IMG/VR virus record: IMGVR_UViG_3300024520_000162
Location: 1-42,714 of that record
Length of the DNA stretch: 42,714 bases
Source: a virus
Reading direction: 5' to 3' (one strand)
Of this stretch, positions 20,833-29,708 are shown piece by piece. Positions within the stretch are counted from its first letter, which is position 1. Each line of letters starts with the position of its first letter. A model generated the notes under the pieces. The model ran no database searches, was not told the DNA's origin, and saw only the letters and a program-made list of their open reading frames with translations. Made by a program: the position numbers and the translations under genes.

Positions 20833-22602
20833 TTAAGGCCCTTCGAGCGAGTTCATAGCATCTACGACTTGGTCCCAAAAAGGAAAAGAACCGTCCTTGT
20901 CCTTAAATGAAAGTAGCATTCGTGCCGTAATTTTCGCGTCTTCGGGAGCCGCGTCGACGATTTCGTCCGCGCTCGGAACTCCACTCGCTCCGCTCGCCGC
21001 ACGAGATTCCGCGAGAACCTTCATGCTCGGCGCTAATTTAGCCGCAATATGCGACGCCGCTTCCGGCTTCATGCCTTTTTCCTGTAGCGACAAAACTCCC
21101 GCGCGTAAAAGTTCCGTTTCCGAACGCGACTCTTCAAGTCGTTTCTGTAACGTGTCAATAAATGGCTGCGGCAAATTCCGTGTCTTCGCATTTTCGACGG
21201 CGCCCTCAAGCGCATTCGTCATGAACTGATTCTGCATATAGACAGAACCAAGCGCCTGAATCCCAGCAGCGAGATCGACGGTCAGTAACTGCCCTGTCTG
21301 AGCATCGAACGTAGCCAAACGGCCTTCTTCACGTAACCGAATAATGTCAAATCCCAAGTTCTGAGAACCCGCCACGACCGCATTCGCTAGCGGGCTAGGC
21401 TGTGGATCCCCTCGCAAAAAGAAATTCGCTACCTTCGCCCCAATTCGAGCAAGCAACGCAAGTCCCTCCGTCGAACGTGAGGCAGCCGCCTTCGTAATCT
21501 CTCCACGAAGCACTCCAGACTCTTCTCCCTTTTCAATTACCTTAAGAAAATTGTCCGTTACAGCACGTTGATTCCTCAAAATCGTACCTGTCGTTTTCAA
21601 GAATCCTTTGTCCTTCGCATCCAGTTTACCTACAGGTCCAATTAAGATTTTCGGCTCGGCGTTCGCGGGCGTTTGTGCCTGTCCTGGTATGTCTTCTTCA
21701 GTCGTAAATTCGTCAAAGTTAGAAACCGTACCCGTCGACGCCGGGCCAGTAACGGGCGCAGGCGCTTGTGGAATCACAGCATCTGGCGCCGTACCTTTCG
21801 TACCTTTCGTACCTTTCGTACCTTTCGCTGGAATCGCTGGACCCGTTCCCGCACGTCCGCTTCGTACGCCTTGAATGATTCCAGAGACCTCCGTCGCAAT
21901 CTGCTTACCAATTTCCGGCGTAAGATTCTGTCCCTGAAACTTTTCGAACCTGTTCTGAATCTGAGTCTCGATAATGTTTCCTTCTGTTTTCGCGAGTTCA
22001 GCGCGTTCACGCTCTCCCTGCGCCGAAATAGCGAGCGTAGGCTTTCCAGATTCTCCGGGCGCAAACGTAGTCGTCGTACCAAAACGTCGTCTCGATTCCT
22101 CGATCGTCGCTTGCTGCGTCGGATCCGTCCCAAATGTAGCTTCGGCCCCAGATTCTCCCGCGAGCTTACGCACGAAAGTAACTGTATCGTCGAGACGCTT
22201 CGCCGTAGGATCTGCCGGTAAAACCATTTCAATCAACTTCATGTCGCCTTCTTTTAAGGTTCCACGAAACTTGCCTGTAAGTGCCTGAGCCACATCCGGT
22301 CCCGCTGGACCCGCGAAAACGTCAGTCTTAAAGTCGCCTTCATTCTCAATTATGCCAGAGCCTTCAGCGAGCTTCTGAATCTGAGAGTCAAAGAATCCAA
22401 AGTACTGTTTCCGTCCAGAGGCCGACTCGAACTTCATTCCACGATCAATAATGGAATTTAACTGACTAAGACTAAGGGCTCGCTGCTTTACGACGAGCGC
22501 CTTCTTGCGGTCCTCGGACTCGACTATCGTCCGCGAAAGCTGTGCTCCGATCGCGCCAAAGCCAGTCAGTAACTTTCCCGCTTTTTCTCCCGGCGTCGCC
22601 AT
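20833..22602 (-). CDS. Internal virion protein with KGT repeat
   Basis: The 589-residue protein is helical at both ends with a Pro/Thr/Gly-rich disordered middle that includes a KGT repeat (four 9-bp units). The start overlaps the previous stop (TAATG). It has no recognised motif; the position and helical composition fit the middle ejection protein. No lytic transglycosylase active site was visible. Confidence 0.6.
   Translation of the reverse strand: MATPGEKAGKLLTGFGAIGAQLSRTIVESEDRKKALVVKQRALSLSQLNSIIDRGMKFESASGRKQYFGFFDSQIQKLAEGSGIIENEGDFKTDVFAGPAGPDVAQALTGKFRGTLKEGDMKLIEMVLPADPTAKRLDDTVTFVRKLAGESGAEATFGTDPTQQATIEESRRRFGTTTTFAPGESGKPTLAISAQGERERAELAKTEGNIIETQIQNRFEKFQGQNLTPEIGKQIATEVSGIIQGVRSGRAGTGPAIPAKGTKGTKGTKGTAPDAVIPQAPAPVTGPASTGTVSNFDEFTTEEDIPGQAQTPANAEPKILIGPVGKLDAKDKGFLKTTGTILRNQRAVTDNFLKVIEKGEESGVLRGEITKAAASRSTEGLALLARIGAKVANFFLRGDPQPSPLANAVVAGSQNLGFDIIRLREEGRLATFDAQTGQLLTVDLAAGIQALGSVYMQNQFMTNALEGAVENAKTRNLPQPFIDTLQKRLEESRSETELLRAGVLSLQEKGMKPEAASHIAAKLAPSMKVLAESRAASGASGVPSADEIVDAAPEDAKITARMLLSFKDKDGSFPFWDQVVDAMNSLEGP
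21791..21826 (-). repeat. 9-bp tandem repeat x4
   Basis: GTACCTTTC repeats four times perfectly on the + strand, encoding Lys-Gly-Thr repeats on the minus strand in the middle of the internal virion protein. It sits in the disordered linker, so copy number may vary. Confidence 0.95.
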
Positions 22603-23660
22603 TATGTAATCCTCCCTGGAAACTGCTCTCGTAACCGTTGAATCTGTGCACTATTCGTATTCTCGACACCCGCAATAAGCGAATCATTTGGAATGCGTCT
22701 AACGGCGTTATTAATGCCTCGCGCCGAAATAGCCTCCTCTCGCTTCCGTACCTCGCCCAAGAACCTGTCCTGCTCTCGCGCGGCAACGCCCGTCTGTTGA
22801 AAAAAGCTTCCAGGTCCAAAGAGCCCAGACTGAAGCCCTTCCTGCGTCTGTTTCGAAAAGTCGAATGTCCCAAGGTCCGCGAAACGCGCAAAACGCTCTG
22901 AACGTAAACGACCAGCGTCTCCAGACGTCGCCCGAGACGCCGAGAACCGTCCGCCCGCGATATCGACGAGCCCCGAGACACCACGTTCCGTCGCTCCACG
23001 CTCTCGCTCTAATTGGCCCGAAGCTACGTCAAAAGCTCCAGTAGCCCGTGCAAAGCCGCCGCGTCGAAGCTCTTCCTTTACGCCCAAGAGTCCAGTGCGT
23101 CGTTCGACTAACTGTTGGCTACGATCGAATCGTCGCCCTTCGGCTCGCTCGTCGAACTGCTGCGTGGCACGATCGATTTGGTCCGGCGAAAGTCCCTGAG
23201 CCACAAGTCGCCCTTTAAGTCTTTGACGATCCTCACGAATCTGTCTCTCTAGGTTCGGATCCGCAATTTCGAGCCCTTGTAACTTCTTAATTTCCGCACG
23301 ATCCTCATCCTCTAAAAAGCCAGACTCCGCGATATCGATCCCAGCTTTTCCAAGAGACTGTGCAAGCGTAACCGTCGTCTGATTCAGCTCACGTAAGGCG
23401 TCCTGATCCGGGATCGCTCCTTCGACGATTTTCTGCGCCGTATCTAACGACGCATTCAGATCCGTTTCCGCCTGTCGAAGTCCTTCTATGTCCTTGTCGA
23501 TGTCTTCGATCGCGCTTTCATTCTCGCGTAAGAGTACAAGTTCGAGTTCAGGCGGCAACCGACGACGACCGCCTCCAGAGCCACCTCCAGCCGTAGCCGC
23601 AGTGACTCCAACACCTGCCGCCGCTACGACCGCCGAAGCTATTGCTACACTAAGTCCCAT
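22602..23660 (-). CDS. Internal virion protein with N-terminal hydrophobic segment
   Basis: The 352-residue protein begins with a hydrophobic segment rich in Ala and Val (LSVAIASAVVAAAGVGVTAA) followed by a Gly-rich linker. It continues with a long charged, mostly helical body (ENESAIEDIDKDIEGLRQAE and on) rich in Arg and Gln. This resembles the smallest ejection protein of podoviruses (T7 gp14-like), which inserts in the outer membrane. No enzymatic motif seen. Confidence 0.6.
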   Translation of the reverse strand: MGLSVAIASAVVAAAGVGVTAATAGGGSGGGRRRLPPELELVLLRENESAIEDIDKDIEGLRQAETDLNASLDTAQKIVEGAIPDQDALRELNQTTVTLAQSLGKAGIDIAESGFLEDEDRAEIKKLQGLEIADPNLERQIREDRQRLKGRLVAQGLSPDQIDRATQQFDERAEGRRFDRSQQLVERRTGLLGVKEELRRGGFARATGAFDVASGQLERERGATERGVSGLVDIAGGRFSASRATSGDAGRLRSERFARFADLGTFDFSKQTQEGLQSGLFGPGSFFQQTGVAAREQDRFLGEVRKREEAISARGINNAVRRIPNDSLIAGVENTNSAQIQRLREQFPGRIT

Positions 23661-24080
23661 TTAAGTCTCCTCTCTCGACGTAATACGTCTCATACGTTCT
23701 TCCGCGCCTGTCACGTAACACGAGATCATCGCACATGGGGCTCCACGCTCGCGCGCCCACGCGTCGAACATGTCCACTAAGTCTCCAAGCGAAGATTCAT
23801 GCCCAGGAGCGGTCCAGCGAATATGTTCCTGAGCCGCACGTATCTCAGGATTCCCGAACCACTCCTGCATCGTACCCGCGATAACGCCAACGATTCGATC
23901 GTCATGTTCAGACACGAATATGCCCGCGTCACGCGCACGTATCATCACGACGATCGTGCGCCGTATAACGTCTAAGTCGAGCGCGACAGACGAACGTTCC
24001 TCGTACGCATTCTCCCGATAATAAACTTCAGCGATCGACGTAATCGTATCCACGTCTCCTCGTGTCGCCGCCCGTATCAT
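23661..24080 (-). CDS. GNAT-like acetyltransferase fold protein
   Basis: The 139-residue product starts MIRAATRGDVDTITSIAEVY, the typical first strand and helix of GNAT enzymes, and has DDRIVGVIAGTM as the central strands. The cofactor-binding R/QxxGxG/A motif is not clear (the later part reads RMRRITSREE), so it may be a degenerate member. Such genes occur among virion genes of several podoviruses. It overlaps the neighbouring appendage gene by 4 nt (ATGA). Confidence 0.65.
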   Translation of the reverse strand: MIRAATRGDVDTITSIAEVYYRENAYEERSSVALDLDVIRRTIVVMIRARDAGIFVSEHDDRIVGVIAGTMQEWFGNPEIRAAQEHIRWTAPGHESSLGDLVDMFDAWARERGAPCAMISCYVTGAEERMRRITSREET

Positions 24081-25330
24081 CCATATACCTTCAATCGAAC
24101 GTCTACTGTTATGTCGTCAGCGGCTCCCGTAAACTCATCTCCGTCTATTGAACCAAGCGCAGATTCATAAAGTTTAAGTCTAGGAGCAGCCGTAGTAAGA
24201 AGTCCCAAACATACTCCCTGTATCACCGACGCTCCCGTCACAAGATAGGATCCAATCGGAGCCCACGCCGCCGCCGTCCCGTAATACGTCGAACTCAGTG
24301 CATACGGAAGAGTTAGGCTCATAATCTGCGCGGCGGTCACAGACGCCGTCGCATTTCCGCCATTTGCTGTAGTCATATGAACGTGCATGAATCCGTCACT
24401 GGAAATAGTATACGAATAGTCAAGCGTCCCAGCCCAGGTAGCAGCGGATCCAGACGTCTGCGAAAAATGATTATTCGCGTCCGCACCATTTTGGCCTAAT
24501 GGCATTTCGTACTCCCTAGAAAACACTCTACGAAGCGCGTCCTTGCCTATAGCATCTCCATCATTGAATAAAGGGCCAGTAAATAACCAATCAGCACTAG
24601 CCTGTACCCATTGCATCGAAATAGTTCCAATTGGCATCACAGGACGCCCGATATAATTTCCTGGCGTTATATTTGCCATCGCAATTACCGAAGTTTGGTC
24701 GTCCGTCGTAGGTATCGCAACCGTATCTCCAATATTGCCACCCGCTGAAGGCGATACTTTCATCGCAAAGTTACGCGTAATGACGAACGTAGAATTTCCG
24801 TCGACTCCGTCAAAGTCAGAATTTCCTCGATTGATCGCATAAATAAAAAATGGCATATCTTTGCCCCAGTTCCGAGATTCAGAAATTCCGAAACCGAGAT
24901 TCGTAAAATTGCTGGTTCCATTCAAGTCGTCGATTGCGTATGTCCCAGTAACTTTCAAATCTACAGATACTCCACTCGTCGTAGATTGCATCGTAATATA
25001 GCCAGGATTCGACGCCGAAAGTGCAGCGCCCCCAGCGTCCGTAATCGTCAACGTGCCGCCGGAAATCGTAATCCCAAGATTCACAATAGACTGATCCATC
25101 GTGGAAATTCCCGTAGCCGCCTGAGCAAACTTTTCCGAAAGCGTATGTGTCCCCGAGCCGTCGATCGTAGTATTTCCAGAAACATCTAACGTCGCAACTT
25201 CGATATTCCATGAACCACTCAAGCCCGTCGAAACATTGTCAATATGGTTCTGATGCTCAGCGTTCCTGTTCGCCGCCGTAATCGTATTTCCGTCCGCTTC
25301 TGTAACCAGTAACGAATAACTTACTGCCAT
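24077..25330 (-). CDS. Tail appendage/fibre protein
   Basis: The 417-residue protein opens with TEADGNTITAANRNAEHQNH, a helix pattern frequently seen at the start of phage fibre proteins. It continues as Gly/Ser/Thr-rich beta structure and ends with a compact receptor-binding-like domain. It is placed between the nozzle and ejection genes. It is a second receptor-binding candidate beside the 634-residue protein. Confidence 0.65.
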   Translation of the reverse strand: MAVSYSLLVTEADGNTITAANRNAEHQNHIDNVSTGLSGSWNIEVATLDVSGNTTIDGSGTHTLSEKFAQAATGISTMDQSIVNLGITISGGTLTITDAGGAALSASNPGYITMQSTTSGVSVDLKVTGTYAIDDLNGTSNFTNLGFGISESRNWGKDMPFFIYAINRGNSDFDGVDGNSTFVITRNFAMKVSPSAGGNIGDTVAIPTTDDQTSVIAMANITPGNYIGRPVMPIGTISMQWVQASADWLFTGPLFNDGDAIGKDALRRVFSREYEMPLGQNGADANNHFSQTSGSAATWAGTLDYSYTISSDGFMHVHMTTANGGNATASVTAAQIMSLTLPYALSSTYYGTAAAWAPIGSYLVTGASVIQGVCLGLLTTAAPRLKLYESALGSIDGDEFTGAADDITVDVRLKVYG

Positions 25331-25334
25331 GATC

Positions 25335-25760
25335 TCACACCTTTCTCACAAATCTACGTATCACTTTAGGCCCAGCGACAAGCGTCCGCGCGTAGATCGA
25401 CGCATTCTTAGCTTCGCTCGCTTGTGCCGAAAATCCACATACGGAATCTGTCCGCGCCCACGACTCTATATCCGCACAGTAGATCGCCTCAAGTAGCTTC
25501 ATATTTGTAACGTCCAAACGTTCAGCGCACGCCGCACACATGTTCGTACGATGCGCTCCGCCTCCCTTTACGGGAAGCTCGACAGTCGCAAACGAAGCAT
25601 TCGGTCCACGCGCGTCCGTAATCGGCGTCGCACAAAATCTACAATGAACGACTCCAGGAGTCCTCCAAAAATAGTCGCCAAAGACGCGTAACGAGCGAGA
25701 CCGACGAACTCGCGTAAGTGTACCTGTCAAAACACGCTCTATGGCTCGTTTCTTACTCAT
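25335..25760 (-). CDS. Zinc-finger virion-region protein
   Basis: The 141-residue protein has CRFC at about residue 38 and CAAC near 76, a two-pair zinc site, with basic N- and C-termini. Its start overlaps the nozzle gene stop (ATGA). Function unknown; it may bind DNA or RNA. Confidence 0.55.
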   Translation of the reverse strand: MSKKRAIERVLTGTLTRVRRSRSLRVFGDYFWRTPGVVHCRFCATPITDARGPNASFATVELPVKGGGAHRTNMCAACAERLDVTNMKLLEAIYCADIESWARTDSVCGFSAQASEAKNASIYARTLVAGPKVIRRFVRKV

Positions 25761-27613
25761 TCAGCTCCTGTCCGTACGCCCTCACGCTTAAAATGCACGA
25801 ACATCTGTGAGATCGCAAAGTCTTCATTAAGTCCAGAGTTCCTACCTCGTAACGCAATACGTCGTCCTCGTCCATGTATCCTCGCCTTATGATTCTCCAC
25901 AAGCTTTCCGGCGAACTTTCCCGTACCAAAGAGCGCGGTCCCAAAGAGTGCCGAATCCGTCCCCAGGTCGATCGTGACGGTCTCCGTAAGCTCTCCGTCT
26001 ATGATTATATCAAAAGAGATCGTATAATTGCCAGTCGGCGTCACGATAATCTCAAGCCAGTCGTAACGCTTCTCCTCCGTCGCCAAAGCGGCCTCTATAT
26101 GCGAAAAGTCGAGCGAAGGCGTCTGAAACTCCCCCGTAAACGGCGCTCCGTCAATATTACGTAATGACTGATTCAGCTTAAATATGGTCCCGCCCGAGCC
26201 TCCAGCGTAAATCTCAGCTCGTCCAGACGTATCCAAGTACGGAAACATAACCTCATAATGACCCGCACGATCCTCAATAGCCAGTCGCGGAGTCCCCAAA
26301 GAGACGTCCGTAAAGAGCGCCGTCCCATTTACGTTACGATCGATGCCACCTGAGCCCGTATCGTCGACTCCGTCCGTAAGTCCACGTACGCCAATACGTA
26401 GCTCCTTTCGAAACTCATCGTATGTCAGTCTCACGCGATCCAGTCGATTAAAGTCTATGTTCGACTTCATCCATTCATCCAAGTTAAGTGCCGCACTAAT
26501 GTCAGAATCTTTGATGTCTTCAGACGAATTTACAGCGCGTAACGAATGTATCGAACCAAAAGAAGACATAAAGAAAATGTCATCGCCCACACGCGCCCAT
26601 CCATGAGCGCCAGCCATTCCAATGTCGTCACGAACCTTAAACACAAAAGGGTCCGTTGGATCCGAAATATCGAGATAATAGAGCCCAAATGGATACTTAA
26701 ATACGTAAAGGCGCGTCTCGCTCGCCGCCGCCAGAAACGGAATCGCCGCAGCGACTCGTATCCCCTCACCCGGAAAGATCGCGGGAATAGGCGGAGACCC
26801 CGTCAGAAAATCTTCATGGTCATCGACCGCCGAAAAATAAATCGCATGTGGAAAGTTCGAATTCCCGAACCCAAATAAGCGCCGCCCCAAGATTCCGCCC
26901 GCAATGGGCTGATTCGTAGCCGACCAGTCAGACGGCGGAGACGCAATGTCTCCCATCGTGGCTCCGTCAGCATCGAGCACCTGTACGACATTCCCCTCAG
27001 AAAACAGAAACAAATGAACCGCAGCAGCGGCAGTCTCATCTCCGCCTTGGACTAGCATCGCTGGTCCCGTCGCCGTCAGTCCAGTCTTAAGCGTAACCGA
27101 GTCAAGGTCCAACGTGACTTCTTTATATACCGATCCATTGTCCCAAAAACTCACGATTCGCTGAACCGTGGGGCTCGTCTGATACGCGATCGCATCAATC
27201 AAATTTACGGTAGTCGCGACGGCGACCGTCTCCGTATCAGCGGGAGTCGAAGGTCTCCACGAAATGACCGTAAGAGCGTCTCCGCCGTCATCGATGATCG
27301 AAACTTTTCCGACGGAACCTCCCGAAGCTACAGCGACCATGTCAGTCGAGACAGCCGAAAGATCCCACGCGGAAGAGTCCGTCACAGTCGTGCTCGTAAA
27401 TGTCGTATTCGCGCTCGAAGTCGTAATCGTAGATTTCGTAATGACGTCCGTATCAATCGCCGTGGCTCCGCGCATCTTGCGTATCGAATCACCCTCGAAC
27501 GAAATATTCCTAGCACGTACAAGGTTCGCGACAGAAACCCGGAACTCATTTATATTTGCGTCAAAGCCTCCAAGCCCCGCTGGAATTGGAACCTGTATTC
27601 CTCGATAGCCCAT
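25757..27613 (-). CDS. Tail nozzle protein (T7 gp12-like)
   Basis: The 618-residue protein starts with GLGGFDANINEFRVSVANLV and then ARNISFEGDSIRKMRG, the opening shared by podovirus nozzle or tail tubular B proteins, which bind the adaptor. The rest is beta-propeller-like (repeats with short strands and Asp/Gly loops). It lies just after the adaptor and a 90-residue gene. Confidence 0.7.
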   Translation of the reverse strand: MGYRGIQVPIPAGLGGFDANINEFRVSVANLVRARNISFEGDSIRKMRGATAIDTDVITKSTITTSSANTTFTSTTVTDSSAWDLSAVSTDMVAVASGGSVGKVSIIDDGGDALTVISWRPSTPADTETVAVATTVNLIDAIAYQTSPTVQRIVSFWDNGSVYKEVTLDLDSVTLKTGLTATGPAMLVQGGDETAAAAVHLFLFSEGNVVQVLDADGATMGDIASPPSDWSATNQPIAGGILGRRLFGFGNSNFPHAIYFSAVDDHEDFLTGSPPIPAIFPGEGIRVAAAIPFLAAASETRLYVFKYPFGLYYLDISDPTDPFVFKVRDDIGMAGAHGWARVGDDIFFMSSFGSIHSLRAVNSSEDIKDSDISAALNLDEWMKSNIDFNRLDRVRLTYDEFRKELRIGVRGLTDGVDDTGSGGIDRNVNGTALFTDVSLGTPRLAIEDRAGHYEVMFPYLDTSGRAEIYAGGSGGTIFKLNQSLRNIDGAPFTGEFQTPSLDFSHIEAALATEEKRYDWLEIIVTPTGNYTISFDIIIDGELTETVTIDLGTDSALFGTALFGTGKFAGKLVENHKARIHGRGRRIALRGRNSGLNEDFAISQMFVHFKREGVRTGAE

Positions 27614-27619
27614 CGAGCC

Positions 27620-27892
27620 CTAAGACGTAAGTGTCTTGACGCCTTCCTTAAGTTGATCCACGAACTTTTCAGGCTCGGGCCGAGAAAGCGCGAGCGAACC
27701 AATCTCGATTGTCAGTGACGAGCCAAATTCGCCCATCGAAAGATCCGTAATTTCACCCGAAACAGCCAACTTGACCGTCTCTCCAAGCTCATAGCCCGTA
27801 ACCAAACGAGCGTCCTGTGGCCTCAGACTCAATCGTACGACCCTAGGTTCTTTATCAGCGGCCTGAGCCGCCTCAGATACTAAATTCGACAT
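27620..27892 (-). CDS. Small structural-region protein
   Basis: The 90-residue product is polar with a beta-rich centre (RPQDARLVTGYELGETVKLA). It lies between adaptor and nozzle genes. A ribosome site (GAGGAGGAAAAAG) precedes it. No family recognised. Confidence 0.6.
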   Translation of the reverse strand: MSNLVSEAAQAADKEPRVVRLSLRPQDARLVTGYELGETVKLAVSGEITDLSMGEFGSSLTIEIGSLALSRPEPEKFVDQLKEGVKTLTS

Positions 27893-27915
27893 AGTCTTTT
27901 TCCTCCTCGTACATA

Positions 27916-28896
27916 TTACCCTATAATGAATCCGTCCGTAGTCCGTAATATACGCCGCCTCGGGTCGACATACTCAGGCCGTGGAATCACACGGCCAACC
28001 TGCCGAGCACCAGCCTCTTGCTGTCCCTGCGCCTCAAGGACCATCGCGTCAAACTGAGCCCGCGCAATCGAAAGCTGCGCCACAGCTCGATCATCGTCGG
28101 CCTCCCGTAACATATAGAAAAGTGTCCACTCAGCGATCGCCACGCGCTGATGTACCGGCATCACGGGATTCACGGAACTCGTATCAAGCGTTGGCGGCTC
28201 CGTAATATAGTCCATTTCCATTCGCTGAACGGCTTCAGGATACGCATTAAACTGTAGCGTAAGTGTTCCGTCTCCATCGTCTTTTACGATCGCGCCTTCA
28301 TGAGGAAAATCCTTTCGTATCCTCGCTAACGGGTACGAGCGTTCCATTGCACGTTTACCGACAATTTCTAGCTCACGCGACTCCATAAAGTTGTTCCAGA
28401 AAACGCGTATTGGACTCACAGGCGTAAGTATGTCCGAGCCAAACGTATATCGTATCTTAAACAAGTCATAGGTCGCTGTCCCCGCCGTATCTCCGACATA
28501 CGCGGCATCGAGTGTAAGTCCGCCCGTCCCGCCCGTATGCGCGGTCACTCGATACACCTCGCCTGTTTCGTCCACTTTCAAATAAAAGCCCGCAACCGTA
28601 CTCGCCGGAGCATCCGAAAGCGTCGCGGAAGTCGAACCCTTCGTAACCGAAACTGTTCCCGTCTCGATCGGCGCCTCGAAATTTACGACCACCGGAAACT
28701 CGCTCAAGGCCCAAGGAAAAAGTATCGGGCGCCGAATATCCGGCACAAGTCCGAAGCCTCCCGCGTGCAGTCCCCGATTGCAACGTACAAGCTGCGTAAC
28801 CACTTTCGTCGCAAAAGGGCTCGTAGTCCCAGCAAGTTCGCCCATCCCCTCAAGAACATAATCACGTAAGTCAGTCGTCGTCTGAAGATTCGCCAT
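27916..28896 (-). CDS. Head-tail adaptor (T7 gp11-like/tail tubular A)
   Basis: The 326-residue protein has an N-terminal helical part (TTDLRDYVLEGMGELAG) and a C-terminal helical part (HQRVAIAEWTLFYMLREADD) around a beta-rich insert, as in podovirus adaptors. It is encoded two genes before the nozzle protein in transcription order, the usual order. It would ring the portal and anchor the nozzle. Confidence 0.65.
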   Translation of the reverse strand: MANLQTTTDLRDYVLEGMGELAGTTSPFATKVVTQLVRCNRGLHAGGFGLVPDIRRPILFPWALSEFPVVVNFEAPIETGTVSVTKGSTSATLSDAPASTVAGFYLKVDETGEVYRVTAHTGGTGGLTLDAAYVGDTAGTATYDLFKIRYTFGSDILTPVSPIRVFWNNFMESRELEIVGKRAMERSYPLARIRKDFPHEGAIVKDDGDGTLTLQFNAYPEAVQRMEMDYITEPPTLDTSSVNPVMPVHQRVAIAEWTLFYMLREADDDRAVAQLSIARAQFDAMVLEAQGQQEAGARQVGRVIPRPEYVDPRRRILRTTDGFIIG

Positions 28897-28911
28897 TTAG
28901 TCCCCCAATCC

Positions 28912-29292
28912 TTAAATATCCTCGCTCGTCAGCCCACAAGCAAGCATAAGCTGTGCATGTACGTTTCCAGAAAATAGCGGAACGTCTTTTCCATTCTGTC
29001 CGTTCGCCTTATTCGACTGAACCCATTTCTGAAGCGTCGCCAAACGCCGAGCGGAAAGTTCGATCTTGTCTTTCGTTTCATCGCCAATCTGTAACCCAAG
29101 CTCATGCACGATGAAACTTTCCTTCGCACCCTTCAAAGGCAAATTGCTTGCCAAGAGTCCAAGGAGGTAATCCCTGACCGTTGCATCGTGTGGCTTTTCG
29201 TCCGGCGTGTCGGATACCTGCATAGGTTTACCGTTAAAGGCTAAAACGTTCTTCGAAATATCCAGTACAAACAAGTCTTTTTCGTTCGTCAT
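28912..29292 (-). CDS. Hypothetical structural-region protein
   Basis: The 126-residue protein has a small beta part at the start (KDLFVLDISKNVLAFNGKPM) and a helical middle. No motif is recognised. Similar small proteins occur near adaptor genes, but the function is unknown. Confidence 0.55.
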   Translation of the reverse strand: MTNEKDLFVLDISKNVLAFNGKPMQVSDTPDEKPHDATVRDYLLGLLASNLPLKGAKESFIVHELGLQIGDETKDKIELSARRLATLQKWVQSNKANGQNGKDVPLFSGNVHAQLMLACGLTSEDI

Positions 29293-29298
29293 ATAACC

Positions 29299-29463
29299 TC
29301 AATTTAAGGGTGTAAGTTGCGCAATTAGCCGATCAATCTCGATGATGTCCTTTTGTAGCTGTGCTTTGCGAGCCTTGAGCACTCGAAGCTCTATCGTCTT
29401 ATCAATCGTTTCCTCATCCTTCCGAATAAAATCTTCGCCGCGCTTGACGTAATCTCTAGCCAT
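29299..29463 (-). CDS. 54-residue coiled-coil protein
   Basis: The ATG at 29463 overlaps the stop of the preceding gene by one base (TAATG), and the frame runs 54 codons to TGA at 29301-29299. It encodes a charged coiled coil with heptads such as TIELRVLKARKAQLQKDI. The size and position after the large appendage gene suggest a fibre chaperone or accessory, by inference. Confidence 0.65.
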   Translation of the reverse strand: MARDYVKRGEDFIRKDEETIDKTIELRVLKARKAQLQKDIIEIDRLIAQLTPLN

Positions 29464-29708
29464 TAGTCGAACACTCCATCTCGTATCGCTCTGGTTTTCA
29501 TGACCGCAATATCGTCCATTTCAGATTGCAATATCGCAGTTCGTTTGTCCATATCCAGCAACGAGGTAAAAGCGTATCGACGCTCGATCTTTGTGTGCTC
29601 TCTAGTTACGTCGTCCACGTCTCTAAAACGCCTCTCCTTAAACATATGGAAAACCGACGATTCTCCATCGGCATCGTTTCTCTGTTCTGTTGCAAATGTA
29701 AAAGCCAT
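29463..29708 (-). CDS. Small protein after the appendage gene
   Basis: The 81-residue product is polar with no clear motif. The ATG overlaps the stop of the 634-residue appendage gene by one base, and its own stop overlaps the next ATG. It is a candidate fibre assembly factor by position only. Confidence 0.6.
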   Translation of the reverse strand: MAFTFATEQRNDADGESSVFHMFKERRFRDVDDVTREHTKIERRYAFTSLLDMDKRTAILQSEMDDIAVMKTRAIRDGVFD

